Below, piece after piece: positions 1 through 8,813 of a stretch of DNA of 64,000 nucleotides. Within the stretch, counting starts at the first letter, position 1. Each line of letters starts with the position of its first letter. A program made the position numbers and the translations under genes. A model generated the notes under the pieces. The model was given only the letters and a program-made list of their open reading frames with translations, had not been told where the DNA came from and made no database searches. The DNA is from an uncultured Bacteroidales bacterium (GTDB lineage Bacteria > Bacteroidota > Bacteroidia > Bacteroidales > Paludibacteraceae): the NCBI GenBank assembly GCA_900318245.1, contig ONJT01000017.1, forward strand, positions 1 to 64,000. Direction: 5' to 3'.

Positions 1-3000
1 TGAATGGGAGATCGCTACGCCGTACGTAAGCGTTACGGACGCTGCCGAGACCCGTACGTTCTACATGATCAAGGAGGCATTCAATGTCGCCCAAATCAAG
101 AAGAACGCTACTATCACGCTTCTGCGTGATATCCCGAACGTATCGGAGAGACTCAGTTATGAAACCCAAAACACGACTTGTACGCTTGATTTGAACGGAC
201 ACCTCTTGGCTGGCGAAATTGACAGTTTGATTTATGTCAACGCTCCGGGTGCTACCTTCAGTATTACGGATAACACCACTTTGAAGTTAGGCAAGATCCG
301 TACTACTAAAACGAGAGCAATCTTTGTGAAAGCCGGTACGGTTGAAGTAAATAACGGAACGATTGAAGCGACTCCGGCAACGGGAGCGGCATACGCCATC
401 TACGGAGCGGCTGCGGCTACCATCAATATTAACGGCGGTTACTTCTTGGCGCAAGGCAACAGTAGCTCGAAGTGCGTCCATGCAGCAGGTACCTACGCGA
501 TAACGGGCGGTTATTACAACATCAATACCGGTTTAGCAAACTATACCGTAGATGCGTATCCGTTTGCTAATGACGATCCGGTATATAAATGGGTAGTAGA
601 AGCTGCTTGGACAATCATCTTCAAGAACGGTGAGACCACTCTCCAGACGCTGCATCTGCATCCGGGTGAGATGCCTGTTTATACTGCTGCATTCCCGACT
701 CTGGATAATCATCAATTTACCGGTTGGAATCCGGCTGTTGCAGCGGCAACGGCTAATGTAACCTATCAGGCGCAGTTTGCTGAGTTGGAAGGAGAGAAGA
801 AGTGCGTTACGTTCAATGCAAACGGAGGAAATGCAACATTGCCGTATAAATATGTTACTTCGGGTGATCCTGTAGGTGATCTGCCGACGGCAACCAAAGC
901 AGGTCATACCTTCACCGGTTGGTTTACAGAAACTTCTGCCGGCACGGAGGTTACATCGTCCACTACGGTTTCGGCTGACGTGACCTATTATGCGCACTAT
1001 GCGAAGAATTCGTACACGCTGACTTGGAATGCAAATGGCGCTACTATCACAAGTGCCGATGATGCTTATACTCACGGTTCTGTTGAGTATGGCACTGCTA
1101 TCATCGTACCGTCGGTATCGAAAGAAGGTTGGACCTTCGACGGTTGGAATGTTACTCCGGCATCTACCATGCCGGCGGCTAACACGACCTATACAGCACA
1201 ATGGACGATTCCGTACACCGTACAGCATAAGCAGCAGAATTTGAATGATGCAGAGTATACGGTATTTGAGACGGATAACTTCACCGCTAAATCCGGTGAG
1301 TATGTCACTCCGGCTGTGAAGACCTACGACGGCTTTATCACTCCGAAAACGCAGACGGTTCGGATTGGTGAAACAATGGAGGTAACCTATCAATATGCGC
1401 GTCGTGAATACACCATCATCCTTGATGCTAACGGCGGTGAGTGCGCTACGGCTTCGATAGAGGTGCTGCATGGCGCAACACCGACCCTGCCGGAAGCAAG
1501 CAAAGAAGGTTATACCTTCGACGGATGGTTTACGAAAGCTGTCGGTGGCGACCAGATAACGAATGAGACCGTTATTCAGCGTAATATCGGTACGCTGTAT
1601 GCGCAGTTTACCGAGGGTAATCCTACGGAAACGGTTCTCATTGCCGGTAATGGCGAAAGAGTTACCATCACCGAGCCGAATACGGAGGCAGATGTGCTCA
1701 TCGTGAAGAAAGATGGTGTAGCCACCTTCACTACGGGAGGCCTGACGGTTGAACGTCTCATTCTGGAGTCCACCGGTAACCAATCCGGTCAGCTCGTCGG
1801 AGTGACGGCAAGCAACCTCACGGTAGAGGACGAACTGTTCTTCGACTTTATTCCTAATGGAGAAACGGGTACGCAGGCACGCACGTGGTATGCAGTTGCA
1901 GTACCTTGGGAGGTTAATGCGGTGAATGGTATCTTCTGGAAAGAAGGAAACCGTCATCTGATTATCGGCCGCGACTTCGACCTCATCTATTACGATGTAG
2001 CAAAACGTGCTGCTGAGGGCGATAGCCCTGCATGCTGGAAATACGTACAGCATGATGTCGATAAGATCATGCATCCGGGACGTATGTATATGATGTACTT
2101 CGATCCGGGATGGAAGACTATCCGTTTCAAGGCTAACAACAATGCAACAGCCTTGACGATGGCAGAACCGAGCGTAACGACTCACTCTGCTGCTACAGGA
2201 AATGCCAAGGACGCTAACTGGAACGGTATAGCCAACCCCGCTGTTTATCACGCTTATCTGGATGCGGGAACAAGTTATGGACAGGTTTTGAACAATGGTA
2301 GTTTGGATAACTACCAGAATCATGAAGGAAGTCCTGTTTACAGCACGGTAATGTTGAGCAGTTATAAGTTCGTGGTAGGAAAACCGGTATATGTACAAGC
2401 AGAAACAGCTACCGAAGTAGATATTCGCGCAGCCGTATCACCTTCGCTTGCTCCGCGTCGCGTACGTGCAGCCGGTGTGCCGGAAGGTGCTGAGGCTGTT
2501 TACCAACTCACGATTGCGGCAGAGGATCGCCCGAGTACGGATAACCTCTTTATCCAGACGGCAGAGGAGAAGGCTGACGCTTATGTGATCGGCAAAGACC
2601 TTGCGAAGGGTGGTGTAGCGAAGAACAACGCACAGCTGTGGGTAAACCGCTACGGCGTGAAACTGTCTGTGAACACCGTTGCTGCTATCAACGGCGTACA
2701 CGAGTATCCGCTCGGTCTGTCTATCCCGACGGCCGGAGAGTACACGATCGCTATCGAGAGCGCGATGGGCGCTACCGAGGATCTGTACCTCACGCGTGAC
2801 GGCGAGGCAATCTGGAACCTGAGCAACGGCGCTTATGTCGGCTCGTTCGAGAAGGGCACGCATGATAACTATGGATTACGCGTAAGCGCTCATGCGCCGC
2901 AAATCACGACCGGCATCGACGAGGCTGTCGTAGATGCCAAGGGCGAGACGCGCAAGGTGGTTATCAACGACAAGGTATTCATCATCCGCGGCGAGAATGT

Positions 3001-3031
3001 ATATAGTGTGGACGGACAATTGGTAAAATAA
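1..3031 (+). CDS. InlB-repeat giant surface protein, paralogue A (5' end outside window)
   Basis: The reading frame is open from base 2 through the window edge, so the annotated ATG at 65 is internal and the true start lies upstream. The first part is rich in short Asn-Gly-Gly turns and looks like a right-handed beta-helix (to about 540). Three Listeria-Bacteroides/InlB B repeats follow (about 798-1010, 1012-1210, 1408-1612; hallmarks NANGG, GHTFTGW, YTAQW). A MucBP-like stretch lies between the second and third. From about 1620 comes the C-terminal module shared with paralogues B, C and D (RTWYAVAVPWEV, DFDLIYYD, CWKYVQHD, KDANWNGIANP), ending in a tail with IIRGENVYSVDGQLVK. It is probably exported and surface-attached, by family resemblance. 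The tail is not the classical T9SS type A domain, so its sorting route is uncertain. Confidence 0.9.
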   Translation, partial: EWEIATPYVSVTDAAETRTFYMIKEAFNVAQIKKNATITLLRDIPNVSERLSYETQNTTCTLDLNGHLLAGEIDSLIYVNAPGATFSITDNTTLKLGKIRTTKTRAIFVKAGTVEVNNGTIEATPATGAAYAIYGAAAATININGGYFLAQGNSSSKCVHAAGTYAITGGYYNINTGLANYTVDAYPFANDDPVYKWVVEAAWTIIFKNGETTLQTLHLHPGEMPVYTAAFPTLDNHQFTGWNPAVAAATANVTYQAQFAELEGEKKCVTFNANGGNATLPYKYVTSGDPVGDLPTATKAGHTFTGWFTETSAGTEVTSSTTVSADVTYYAHYAKNSYTLTWNANGATITSADDAYTHGSVEYGTAIIVPSVSKEGWTFDGWNVTPASTMPAANTTYTAQWTIPYTVQHKQQNLNDAEYTVFETDNFTAKSGEYVTPAVKTYDGFITPKTQTVRIGETMEVTYQYARREYTIILDANGGECATASIEVLHGATPTLPEASKEGYTFDGWFTKAVGGDQITNETVIQRNIGTLYAQFTEGNPTETVLIAGNGERVTITEPNTEADVLIVKKDGVATFTTGGLTVERLILESTGNQSGQLVGVTASNLTVEDELFFDFIPNGETGTQARTWYAVAVPWEVNAVNGIFWKEGNRHLIIGRDFDLIYYDVAKRAAEGDSPACWKYVQHDVDKIMHPGRMYMMYFDPGWKTIRFKANNNATALTMAEPSVTTHSAATGNAKDANWNGIANPAVYHAYLDAGTSYGQVLNNGSLDNYQNHEGSPVYSTVMLSSYKFVVGKPVYVQAETATEVDIRAAVSPSLAPRRVRAAGVPEGAEAVYQLTIAAEDRPSTDNLFIQTAEEKADAYVIGKDLAKGGVAKNNAQLWVNRYGVKLSVNTVAAINGVHEYPLGLSIPTAGEYTIAIESAMGATEDLYLTRDGEAIWNLSNGAYVGSFEKGTHDNYGLRVSAHAPQITTGIDEAVVDAKGETRKVVINDKVFIIRGENVYSVDGQLVK

Positions 3032-3068
3032 ATGGTACATGGTAAATGATAAAATGTTAAATGGCTTT

Positions 3069-3206
3069 ATGGAAAAGAAACAATATATAGTTCCCGCAGT
3101 GGAAGTGATGACGGTCAGTACCGTATTGATGCAGAAGACAGGTGAGGCGAGTCTTCTTCCCGGACCCGGAGGTGCGCCCAAGCGCAAAGAGACGGAAGTC
3201 TTCTGA
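3069..3206 (+). CDS. 45-aa micro-ORF following paralogue A
   Basis: ATG at 3069, TGA at 3204-3206, 45 residues, 37 bp downstream of the large surface gene. It starts MEKKQYIVPAVEVMTV, continues through a Ser-Thr-Val-Leu-Met stretch to GEASLLPGPG, and ends in a basic/acidic tail (APKRKETEVF). Equivalent ORFs follow paralogues B, C and D and differ only near the start and after GPG. The N-terminal Tyr-x-x-Pro-x-x-Glu-Val pattern resembles small Bacteroidales proteins of unknown role that I recall only in general terms. No signal peptide or clear membrane segment is visible. A co-transcribed peptide is likely because no terminator separates it from the surface gene and one follows it. Confidence 0.7.
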   Translation: MEKKQYIVPAVEVMTVSTVLMQKTGEASLLPGPGGAPKRKETEVF

Positions 3207-3210
3207 TGAA

Positions 3211-3245
3211 GGAGTTAAAGAGTTAAGGAATTAACGAATTAACGA
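3211..3245 (+). repeat. Short tandem 7-bp repeat, GTTAAAG/TTAACGA type
   Basis: Five successive 7-bp units of purine-rich, TTAA-containing sequence lie between the micro-ORF stop and the terminator. Related 7-bp periodic tracts follow the other three surface genes and flank many genes further right. Confidence 0.6.
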
Positions 3246-3251
3246 GCAAAA

Positions 3252-3286
3252 GCCGCATGTACGTGAAAGCGTATGTGCGGCTTTTT
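3252..3286 (+). terminator. Hairpin terminator, copy 1 of 4
   Basis: The stem GCCGCATGTACG pairs with CGTATGTGCGGC (two G-U wobbles) across a TGAAAG loop and is followed by TTTTT. The same hairpin recurs at about 8597, 15586 and 23796, always after a micro-ORF, so each surface gene plus micro-ORF forms one transcription unit. Confidence 0.8.
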
Positions 3287-3326
3287 GTTAAGTAGAGTTA
3301 GCAATTTCTATTTTTTTGTAAAAATA

Positions 3327-3358
3327 TTTGCGTATGTCGAGAAAAACCTCTACATTTG
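3327..3358 (+). promoter_or_regulatory. Bacteroidota-type promoter for paralogue B
   Basis: A TTTG box (3327-3330) lies 20 bp before TACATTTG (3351-3358), matching the sigma-70 pattern of this phylum. The transcript would carry an untranslated leader of about 220 nt before the ATG at 3587. The rest of the 3287-3586 gap shows no gene. It holds a short possible stem, CCTAT with ATAGG, around 3508-3535. Confidence 0.65.
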
Positions 3359-3586
3359 CGGCGGTTTCAAAATGTCACGAAATGGTGTACATAATGGCTA
3401 ATAAGCAGAAGAAAAATAGCAAATGTCTAACAGATTGTTTTAAAAATGCCAAATGAAAAGGCAAATTGTTTACATATAGTTATTTTTTTATTCCCTTTCT
3501 GCCAACCTATTCGCGCAGGCGTGAAAATGCTATAGGGGGGACTCGAACTTAAAATCAAATCGAAAACAAATCAAAAATCAAAAAAT

Positions 3587-6500
3587 ATGAAAAAGGTATT
3601 AGTTAAAAGTGTAATCACGACCTTGTTATTGTTTTTAGGGATGTCGCAAATATATGCGGGCGACTACTATTCAAAATTATCCGTTACTATCAATGGATCA
3701 GGAGGAAAAGTTAAGTTGGCACGAAATCAATCGGATCTTGCTGATTATTCTCAGTATGTGACTACTGGTCCTAATTTGGATGTTAAAACTTCGGCAGGCG
3801 CAACTGAATATTTCTGGCTTGGAGCGGCTCCTACGGCACGTGGCTATAAGTTTACGGGATGGTCCAATACGAGTAGATGTACTATCACTTCTGGTACTGC
3901 AAGTTCTCCTCAGATACAAGTGAGTGTAACAGCCCCGGCCTCAACGTGGAAGGTTTATTTAAGTGATCAAAGAACAAGCGCAAGCATTAAAGCAAATTTT
4001 GCCGCTGATACGGAGGTGTTGCAGGCAAAATATGAGTCAACGCCAAACGGCTCCTACACGGTTACAGGTCCTGATGGATATGGGACTGTTACTGTAGGTA
4101 ATGGTTCTACCTATACAACCTATAGTGGTGATATGATAACATTGAGTGCTACGCCCAACCCTGGAACTACATTTATCCGATATTATACTATTGATGAATC
4201 GGGAAATATCACAACTTTAGGAGAATTATATAAGCCTATTCAAACGGTCAACATAACCGGTTCGGGTACGGTAGAGGTTTGTGCAGATATCACGGATCAA
4301 CCATTTGCTATCGGAGCACGCACATTTGCGACTTTAGATGCAGCGTTGCAAGCGGTTAAGACAACTTCTTCGAAGACAATATTACTAATTAGTAATGCTG
4401 TTGTTGATCCGGGACAGTATACCATTCCGAGTGGAGTAACATTATTGATCCCTAGAGACGCGTCTCAGACAACTCCGATGACATCATTAGAGCGTGCTAA
4501 TGTTACGACAGCAGCTACCGGTGCATATCGTAAGTTAACCCTCTCAACCGGTGCGAATATTCAAGTGTATGGAACAATCGAATTGGGAGGCAAGCAGGCT
4601 GCTGGAGCACAGGGCGCTACAGGTGCCGGTATACCTACAGGTACATATGGTCAGATTGATCTGCAAACCGGAAGTAAGATAACTTTGAATAGTGGGGCGA
4701 AACTTTATGCGTGGGGTTTTGTAACCGGAAGTGGCGATATAGATGCGCGTCGAGGTTCAAAAATATATGAGCAATTCCAAATATACGACTGGAAGGGAGG
4801 AACATTTGCTTCGGCCATGATTAATAACTCACAAAAGGTGTTTCCTATCAGTCAATATTATATACAAAACGTAGAGGCGCCTACTACCTATCATCCGGGA
4901 GCGGAGTTAATTAGTGCAACTAGTATTAACGTGTCCAATGTGATAATCGCTTGTAATACGATAAAGATAATTGGCTCGTTAAACTCGGGGGCAATGTTTT
5001 TAATGGATGAGGCGGATATGTCAGATAATACATGGGTACGTAAGAAATACGATCCGACAACCGATCAGCAAGTATATGATGTCAATAGCTCGGCATCTCT
5101 TGGATCTATGGTCATTTCTTTCGACATGAGTGTATTTGATTGGGCGACTAAACTAATATTGCAACTCGCGGGAATTAGCGATGAATTAGATTTTGATTCA
5201 AGGAATTATGTACTTCCGGTAACTAACAATCTAAAAATTCACCTTCTAACTGGCGAAATGGGGATCACTCAAAGTACAGTAATGCTTCCTGGATCGGAAA
5301 TAGAAATTGACAAAACTTCTACGGTCACTATTAATAATAATCAGACACTTTATGTTTATGATGCGGATGATTGGCAGCCATATGTAATGGGTGGCAAATA
5401 TGCGATTCCTGTACGCCATGCTCCTTCTGCTACAAAAGATGCAGCACATGGAAATTTACAAGTTCCTGTTGCAAGAGCGGGGTCTTGGGCAAAAAGTAAC
5501 GGTGTATGGTGGTACTCTCTTAATAAACCAGAAGATGCAGCAATTAATGTGCACGGTACATTTGATTGTAAAGGAAATCTATATACAACAGGTACTACCG
5601 CTACGGTAGGTGCAAATATTTTCTCTTCTGTTAGTGATGCAGGTACTATTCAATTCACAAATAGTGCCGGAAACGGAGGAAACGTATATCAATGGCATCA
5701 AACAAGTAGCGAAGCTTCTGAATATGTTTCTGCTACCTGTACTGCGGCTAAATTAAAAAATGAAGTGTCTAATCCCATATACACTCCGACGGCTGGTACA
5801 GCATCGGGAAAATCATTCTGTTATCTATTCATGGGAGATGTAGATCCTGTAACAAGTGATCCTTTGGGCAAGTGGGTTAACTTGACCACGGACGGATGTT
5901 TTGTGTATGACAACGAAGGTATCTATTATGCCAAACCAGCGGATTATGTGGCTTTGAAAAACGGAAAGACTGAAAATGCAGATCATACCTACAGTTCAGC
6001 AGATGATACCCGCCTCTTTATCTTGTATGGTGATTGTCAATGGTGGGAAGTGACTTATCATGAGCAGAGCGGATTGTATTATTGTGATAAAAACGGCATA
6101 TATTATTACTATGATGATTCCGACCCGAGACCTGAATATCAAGAGTGGAAAGAAAAAAGATGCGTCATCACATGGCAAGATTGGGACGGAACTGAGATTC
6201 TCTCATATGATTTACCATATGGAGCAACTCCGGAGTATTTAGGTTCTTTCCCTACTCGTCCGGACGATGTCGGTTACTATACGTATGACTTCACTGGTTG
6301 GGCGCCTGCTTTCGCGCCTTTGACTGCCGACGTGACGTATGTGGCGCAATATGAGCGAAACCCCGTCATGTACACTATTACTTGGCAAAATGCGAATGGT
6401 ACAGAGCGTGAAGTTGACTATTACAAACGTGACGAGATGCCCGTTTGCCGTACTCAACCGGCTGATATGAGTGCTTTAGAGTGGAGACCCGCGGTTGCTG

Positions 6501-8386
6501 CCGTTACGGGTAATGCTACCTACCGTCTTTATCCAAAAGACAATGTAGGCCCCTATGACATCAAATTCGTTAACTGGAATGGTGCACAAATAGGCGCTAC
6601 GCAAAGCGTTGCAAAAGGAAGCATGCCTAATGTACCGGCAGATCCGGCCAAACCGGCATTGGATGATGTCGAATTTATATTTGCAGGATGGTCTCCTGAA
6701 GTAGTTGCGGCTACTGCTGCTGCAACATATACCGCTACCTTTACCGAGCAGCCGATTACATATACCATCCTTTGGAAGAACTACGATGGTACAACGCTGG
6801 AGACCGATGAGAACGTCGCTCCGAATGCCGTACCGCAGTATAATGGCGCTACGCCGGTGAAGCCTTCGGATGAGACCTATCACTATGCGTTCAGCGGATG
6901 GACGCCGGAAGTGGAACCCGCAACGGAAGACAAGATCTATACAGCGACTTATGCGGCTACGCCGAAGGATAAGTCGGTTAGCACGACGGAGACGGTGGAG
7001 AGCGGCAAGCAACAGACGGTCACCAACCTGATTATTGAGACGACAGGAACACTGACGATCCCGAGTACGTCGCGTATCAATGCTACCAACCTCATCCTTG
7101 AGGCAACCAGCAATGCTTCCGGTCAGTTGATTACCAACGCCAATACGAGTATCAATGTCACCGGCAATGCGTATTTCGACTGGACGCCGAATGGCGAGAC
7201 GGGAACGGCAAGTCGTACCTGGTATGCGATCGCTGTGCCTTGGGAGGTAGATGCAGAGAACGGAATCTTCCTGAAAGAGACGGGTCGTCACTTGGTAATC
7301 GGTCAGGACTTTGACTTGATTTACTACGATGGTGCAACGCGTGCTTCGCAGGGTAACAAACCGACTTGCTGGAAATATGTGCAGCACGACGAGAACAAGA
7401 TCATGCATCCGGGACAGTTGTATATGATGTACTTTGATCCGGGCTTCAAGACGATTCGTTTTGCGAAGGAGAGCGGTGCAGATGTCATGTACATGGGTTC
7501 GCTCAACGTATCGCTCTTCTCGGAGAGTACCGGAAATGATGATAAGGACGCAAACTGGAATGGTATAGCCAACCCGCGTACATACTTCGCTTCGCTGAGC
7601 GCAGGAAGTGCTACTTATGCGCAGGTGCTGAATAACGGTAACTTGGATGACTACTTCGGTAATAGCGCTAATCCGGTATACCAGACCATCAACCTCAGTG
7701 CTTCGCACTTCACGGTAGGTAAGCCGTTGTTCGTTCAGGCTACGGGTAATGATGCCGTTATAGTAACGAAGCAGACGAGCGCCGGTATCGTGAATGCCGC
7801 TCCGCGCCGTCGTGCTGCTGCGGCTGAGTTGCCGAAGGGTATTGACGCCGTTTACCGCCTGGCGATTGCCGGCGAAGACCAGCCGGAAGCTGATAACCTG
7901 TTCGTACAGGTAGCCGAGGACGAGAAGGCAGACCGCTATACGATTGGCCTGGACCTTGTGAAGGGCGGTGTAGCATCCGGTCGCGCACAAGTATGGGTGA
8001 ACCGCTATGACGCGAAACTGTCGGTGAACACGCAGGCACTGAGCGAAGACGAAGCTACTTATCCGCTGACGATCCAGGTGCCGGCTAACGGAGACTATGT
8101 ACTGAGCGTAGGCGCGAACGAGAACGAGGACTATGCATTGTACTTGACGCGTGATGGTGAGGCGATCTGGAACCTGAGCGAGGGAGCATATACGGCAAAC
8201 CTCGAGAAGGGAGCGAATACTAATTATGGATTACGCGTAAGCGCTCGCGCACCGCAGATCACCACCGGCATCGACGAAGCCGTTGTTGACGCGAAGGGCG
8301 AGACGCGCAAGGTATTGATCAACAACACGGTATATATCATCCGTGGCGAGAATGTATATAGCGTTGACGGCCAATTGGTAAAATAA
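3587..8386 (+). CDS. InlB-repeat giant surface protein, paralogue B
   Basis: 1599 residues. An N-terminal signal peptide (MKKVLVKSVITTLLLFLGM, cleavage near IYAG) indicates export. A Gly/Asn/Ser-rich beta-helix-like region follows. The middle section is shared with C and D (YGTIELGG, AWGF, DARRGS, FQIYDWKGG, GDCQWWEV). Four InlB B-type repeats run from about residue 855 to 1121 (marks: WDGTE, FTGWAP, VAQYER; YDGTT, FSGWTPE, TATYA). The last 480 residues are the common C-terminal module, with the tail ending YIIRGENVYSVDGQLVK. The 5' part is AT-rich, whereas from about 6770 codon choice is visibly more GC-rich, like the ends of the other paralogues. This suggests 3' ends exchanged between copies. 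The probable role is adhesin or cell-surface structure; no catalytic motif was seen. Confidence 0.88.
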   Translation: MKKVLVKSVITTLLLFLGMSQIYAGDYYSKLSVTINGSGGKVKLARNQSDLADYSQYVTTGPNLDVKTSAGATEYFWLGAAPTARGYKFTGWSNTSRCTITSGTASSPQIQVSVTAPASTWKVYLSDQRTSASIKANFAADTEVLQAKYESTPNGSYTVTGPDGYGTVTVGNGSTYTTYSGDMITLSATPNPGTTFIRYYTIDESGNITTLGELYKPIQTVNITGSGTVEVCADITDQPFAIGARTFATLDAALQAVKTTSSKTILLISNAVVDPGQYTIPSGVTLLIPRDASQTTPMTSLERANVTTAATGAYRKLTLSTGANIQVYGTIELGGKQAAGAQGATGAGIPTGTYGQIDLQTGSKITLNSGAKLYAWGFVTGSGDIDARRGSKIYEQFQIYDWKGGTFASAMINNSQKVFPISQYYIQNVEAPTTYHPGAELISATSINVSNVIIACNTIKIIGSLNSGAMFLMDEADMSDNTWVRKKYDPTTDQQVYDVNSSASLGSMVISFDMSVFDWATKLILQLAGISDELDFDSRNYVLPVTNNLKIHLLTGEMGITQSTVMLPGSEIEIDKTSTVTINNNQTLYVYDADDWQPYVMGGKYAIPVRHAPSATKDAAHGNLQVPVARAGSWAKSNGVWWYSLNKPEDAAINVHGTFDCKGNLYTTGTTATVGANIFSSVSDAGTIQFTNSAGNGGNVYQWHQTSSEASEYVSATCTAAKLKNEVSNPIYTPTAGTASGKSFCYLFMGDVDPVTSDPLGKWVNLTTDGCFVYDNEGIYYAKPADYVALKNGKTENADHTYSSADDTRLFILYGDCQWWEVTYHEQSGLYYCDKNGIYYYYDDSDPRPEYQEWKEKRCVITWQDWDGTEILSYDLPYGATPEYLGSFPTRPDDVGYYTYDFTGWAPAFAPLTADVTYVAQYERNPVMYTITWQNANGTEREVDYYKRDEMPVCRTQPADMSALEWRPAVAAVTGNATYRLYPKDNVGPYDIKFVNWNGAQIGATQSVAKGSMPNVPADPAKPALDDVEFIFAGWSPEVVAATAAATYTATFTEQPITYTILWKNYDGTTLETDENVAPNAVPQYNGATPVKPSDETYHYAFSGWTPEVEPATEDKIYTATYAATPKDKSVSTTETVESGKQQTVTNLIIETTGTLTIPSTSRINATNLILEATSNASGQLITNANTSINVTGNAYFDWTPNGETGTASRTWYAIAVPWEVDAENGIFLKETGRHLVIGQDFDLIYYDGATRASQGNKPTCWKYVQHDENKIMHPGQLYMMYFDPGFKTIRFAKESGADVMYMGSLNVSLFSESTGNDDKDANWNGIANPRTYFASLSAGSATYAQVLNNGNLDDYFGNSANPVYQTINLSASHFTVGKPLFVQATGNDAVIVTKQTSAGIVNAAPRRRAAAAELPKGIDAVYRLAIAGEDQPEADNLFVQVAEDEKADRYTIGLDLVKGGVASGRAQVWVNRYDAKLSVNTQALSEDEATYPLTIQVPANGDYVLSVGANENEDYALYLTRDGEAIWNLSEGAYTANLEKGANTNYGLRVSARAPQITTGIDEAVVDAKGETRKVLINNTVYIIRGENVYSVDGQLVK

Positions 8387-8423
8387 ATGGTACATGGTAA
8401 ATGATAAAATGTTAAATGGCTTT

Positions 8424-8567
8424 ATGGAAAAGAGAGAATATATGATTCCCGCAGTGGAAGTAATGACGGTCAGTACCGTATTGATGCAGAAGACGGGTGA
8501 AGCGAGTCTCCTCCCCGGTCCCGGCTCCCTTGCCCCCAAGCGTAACGCAGAACCGGAGGTATTCTAA
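8424..8567 (+). CDS. 47-aa micro-ORF following paralogue B
   Basis: ATG 8424, TAA 8565-8567. It starts MEKREYMIPAVEVMTV and shares the GEASLLPGPG block. The part after GPG is two residues longer (SLAPKRNAEPEVF) than in the other three copies. The 37-bp spacer from the surface gene stop is almost identical to that after paralogue A, so surface-gene end, spacer and micro-ORF were duplicated together. Confidence 0.7.
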   Translation: MEKREYMIPAVEVMTVSTVLMQKTGEASLLPGPGSLAPKRNAEPEVF

Positions 8568-8596
8568 GAAAGAGTTAACGAATTAATGAGCGAAAA

Positions 8597-8632
8597 ACCG
8601 CATGTACGTGAAAGCGTATGTGCGTTTTTTTT
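8597..8632 (+). terminator. Hairpin terminator, copy 2 of 4
   Basis: Same hairpin as at 3252, with the outer base pair changed. The 3' arm reads TGTGCG and runs straight into eight T residues. Confidence 0.75.
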
Positions 8633-8706
8633 ATCAAAAAAAGTGTCTAATATTTCTTTTTATTGCTCAAAATGATCAATTTATATATATTTTTTGGGAT
8701 ATAAAC

Positions 8707-8737
8707 TTGCGTGTATGAAAAAAATGCAGTACTTTTG
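8707..8737 (+). promoter_or_regulatory. Promoter for paralogue C
   Basis: TTG (8707-8709), 20 bp spacer, TACTTTTG (8730-8737). The leader contains an imperfect inverted repeat around 8752-8789 (CGCATGTGCAT with CGCATATGCG) that resembles the arms of the family terminator. Confidence 0.7.
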
Positions 8738-8813
8738 CAGCCGTTTTTTTCGGCGCATGTGCATACCTATCGCATATGCGAGCGCTTGAAGAAGAGAAAT
8801 TAAAACAAAAGAT

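Noticed and set aside
533-2398. 621-codon open frame on the minus strand opposite paralogue A, and similar long antisense frames (6476-7990, 21988-23178, 31428-33014, 54095-55945)
   Set aside because: They mirror the coding frame of well-supported genes. The sense genes rarely use TTA, CTA or TCA in that register, which leaves antisense frames open. No family motif, signal or promoter supports them.
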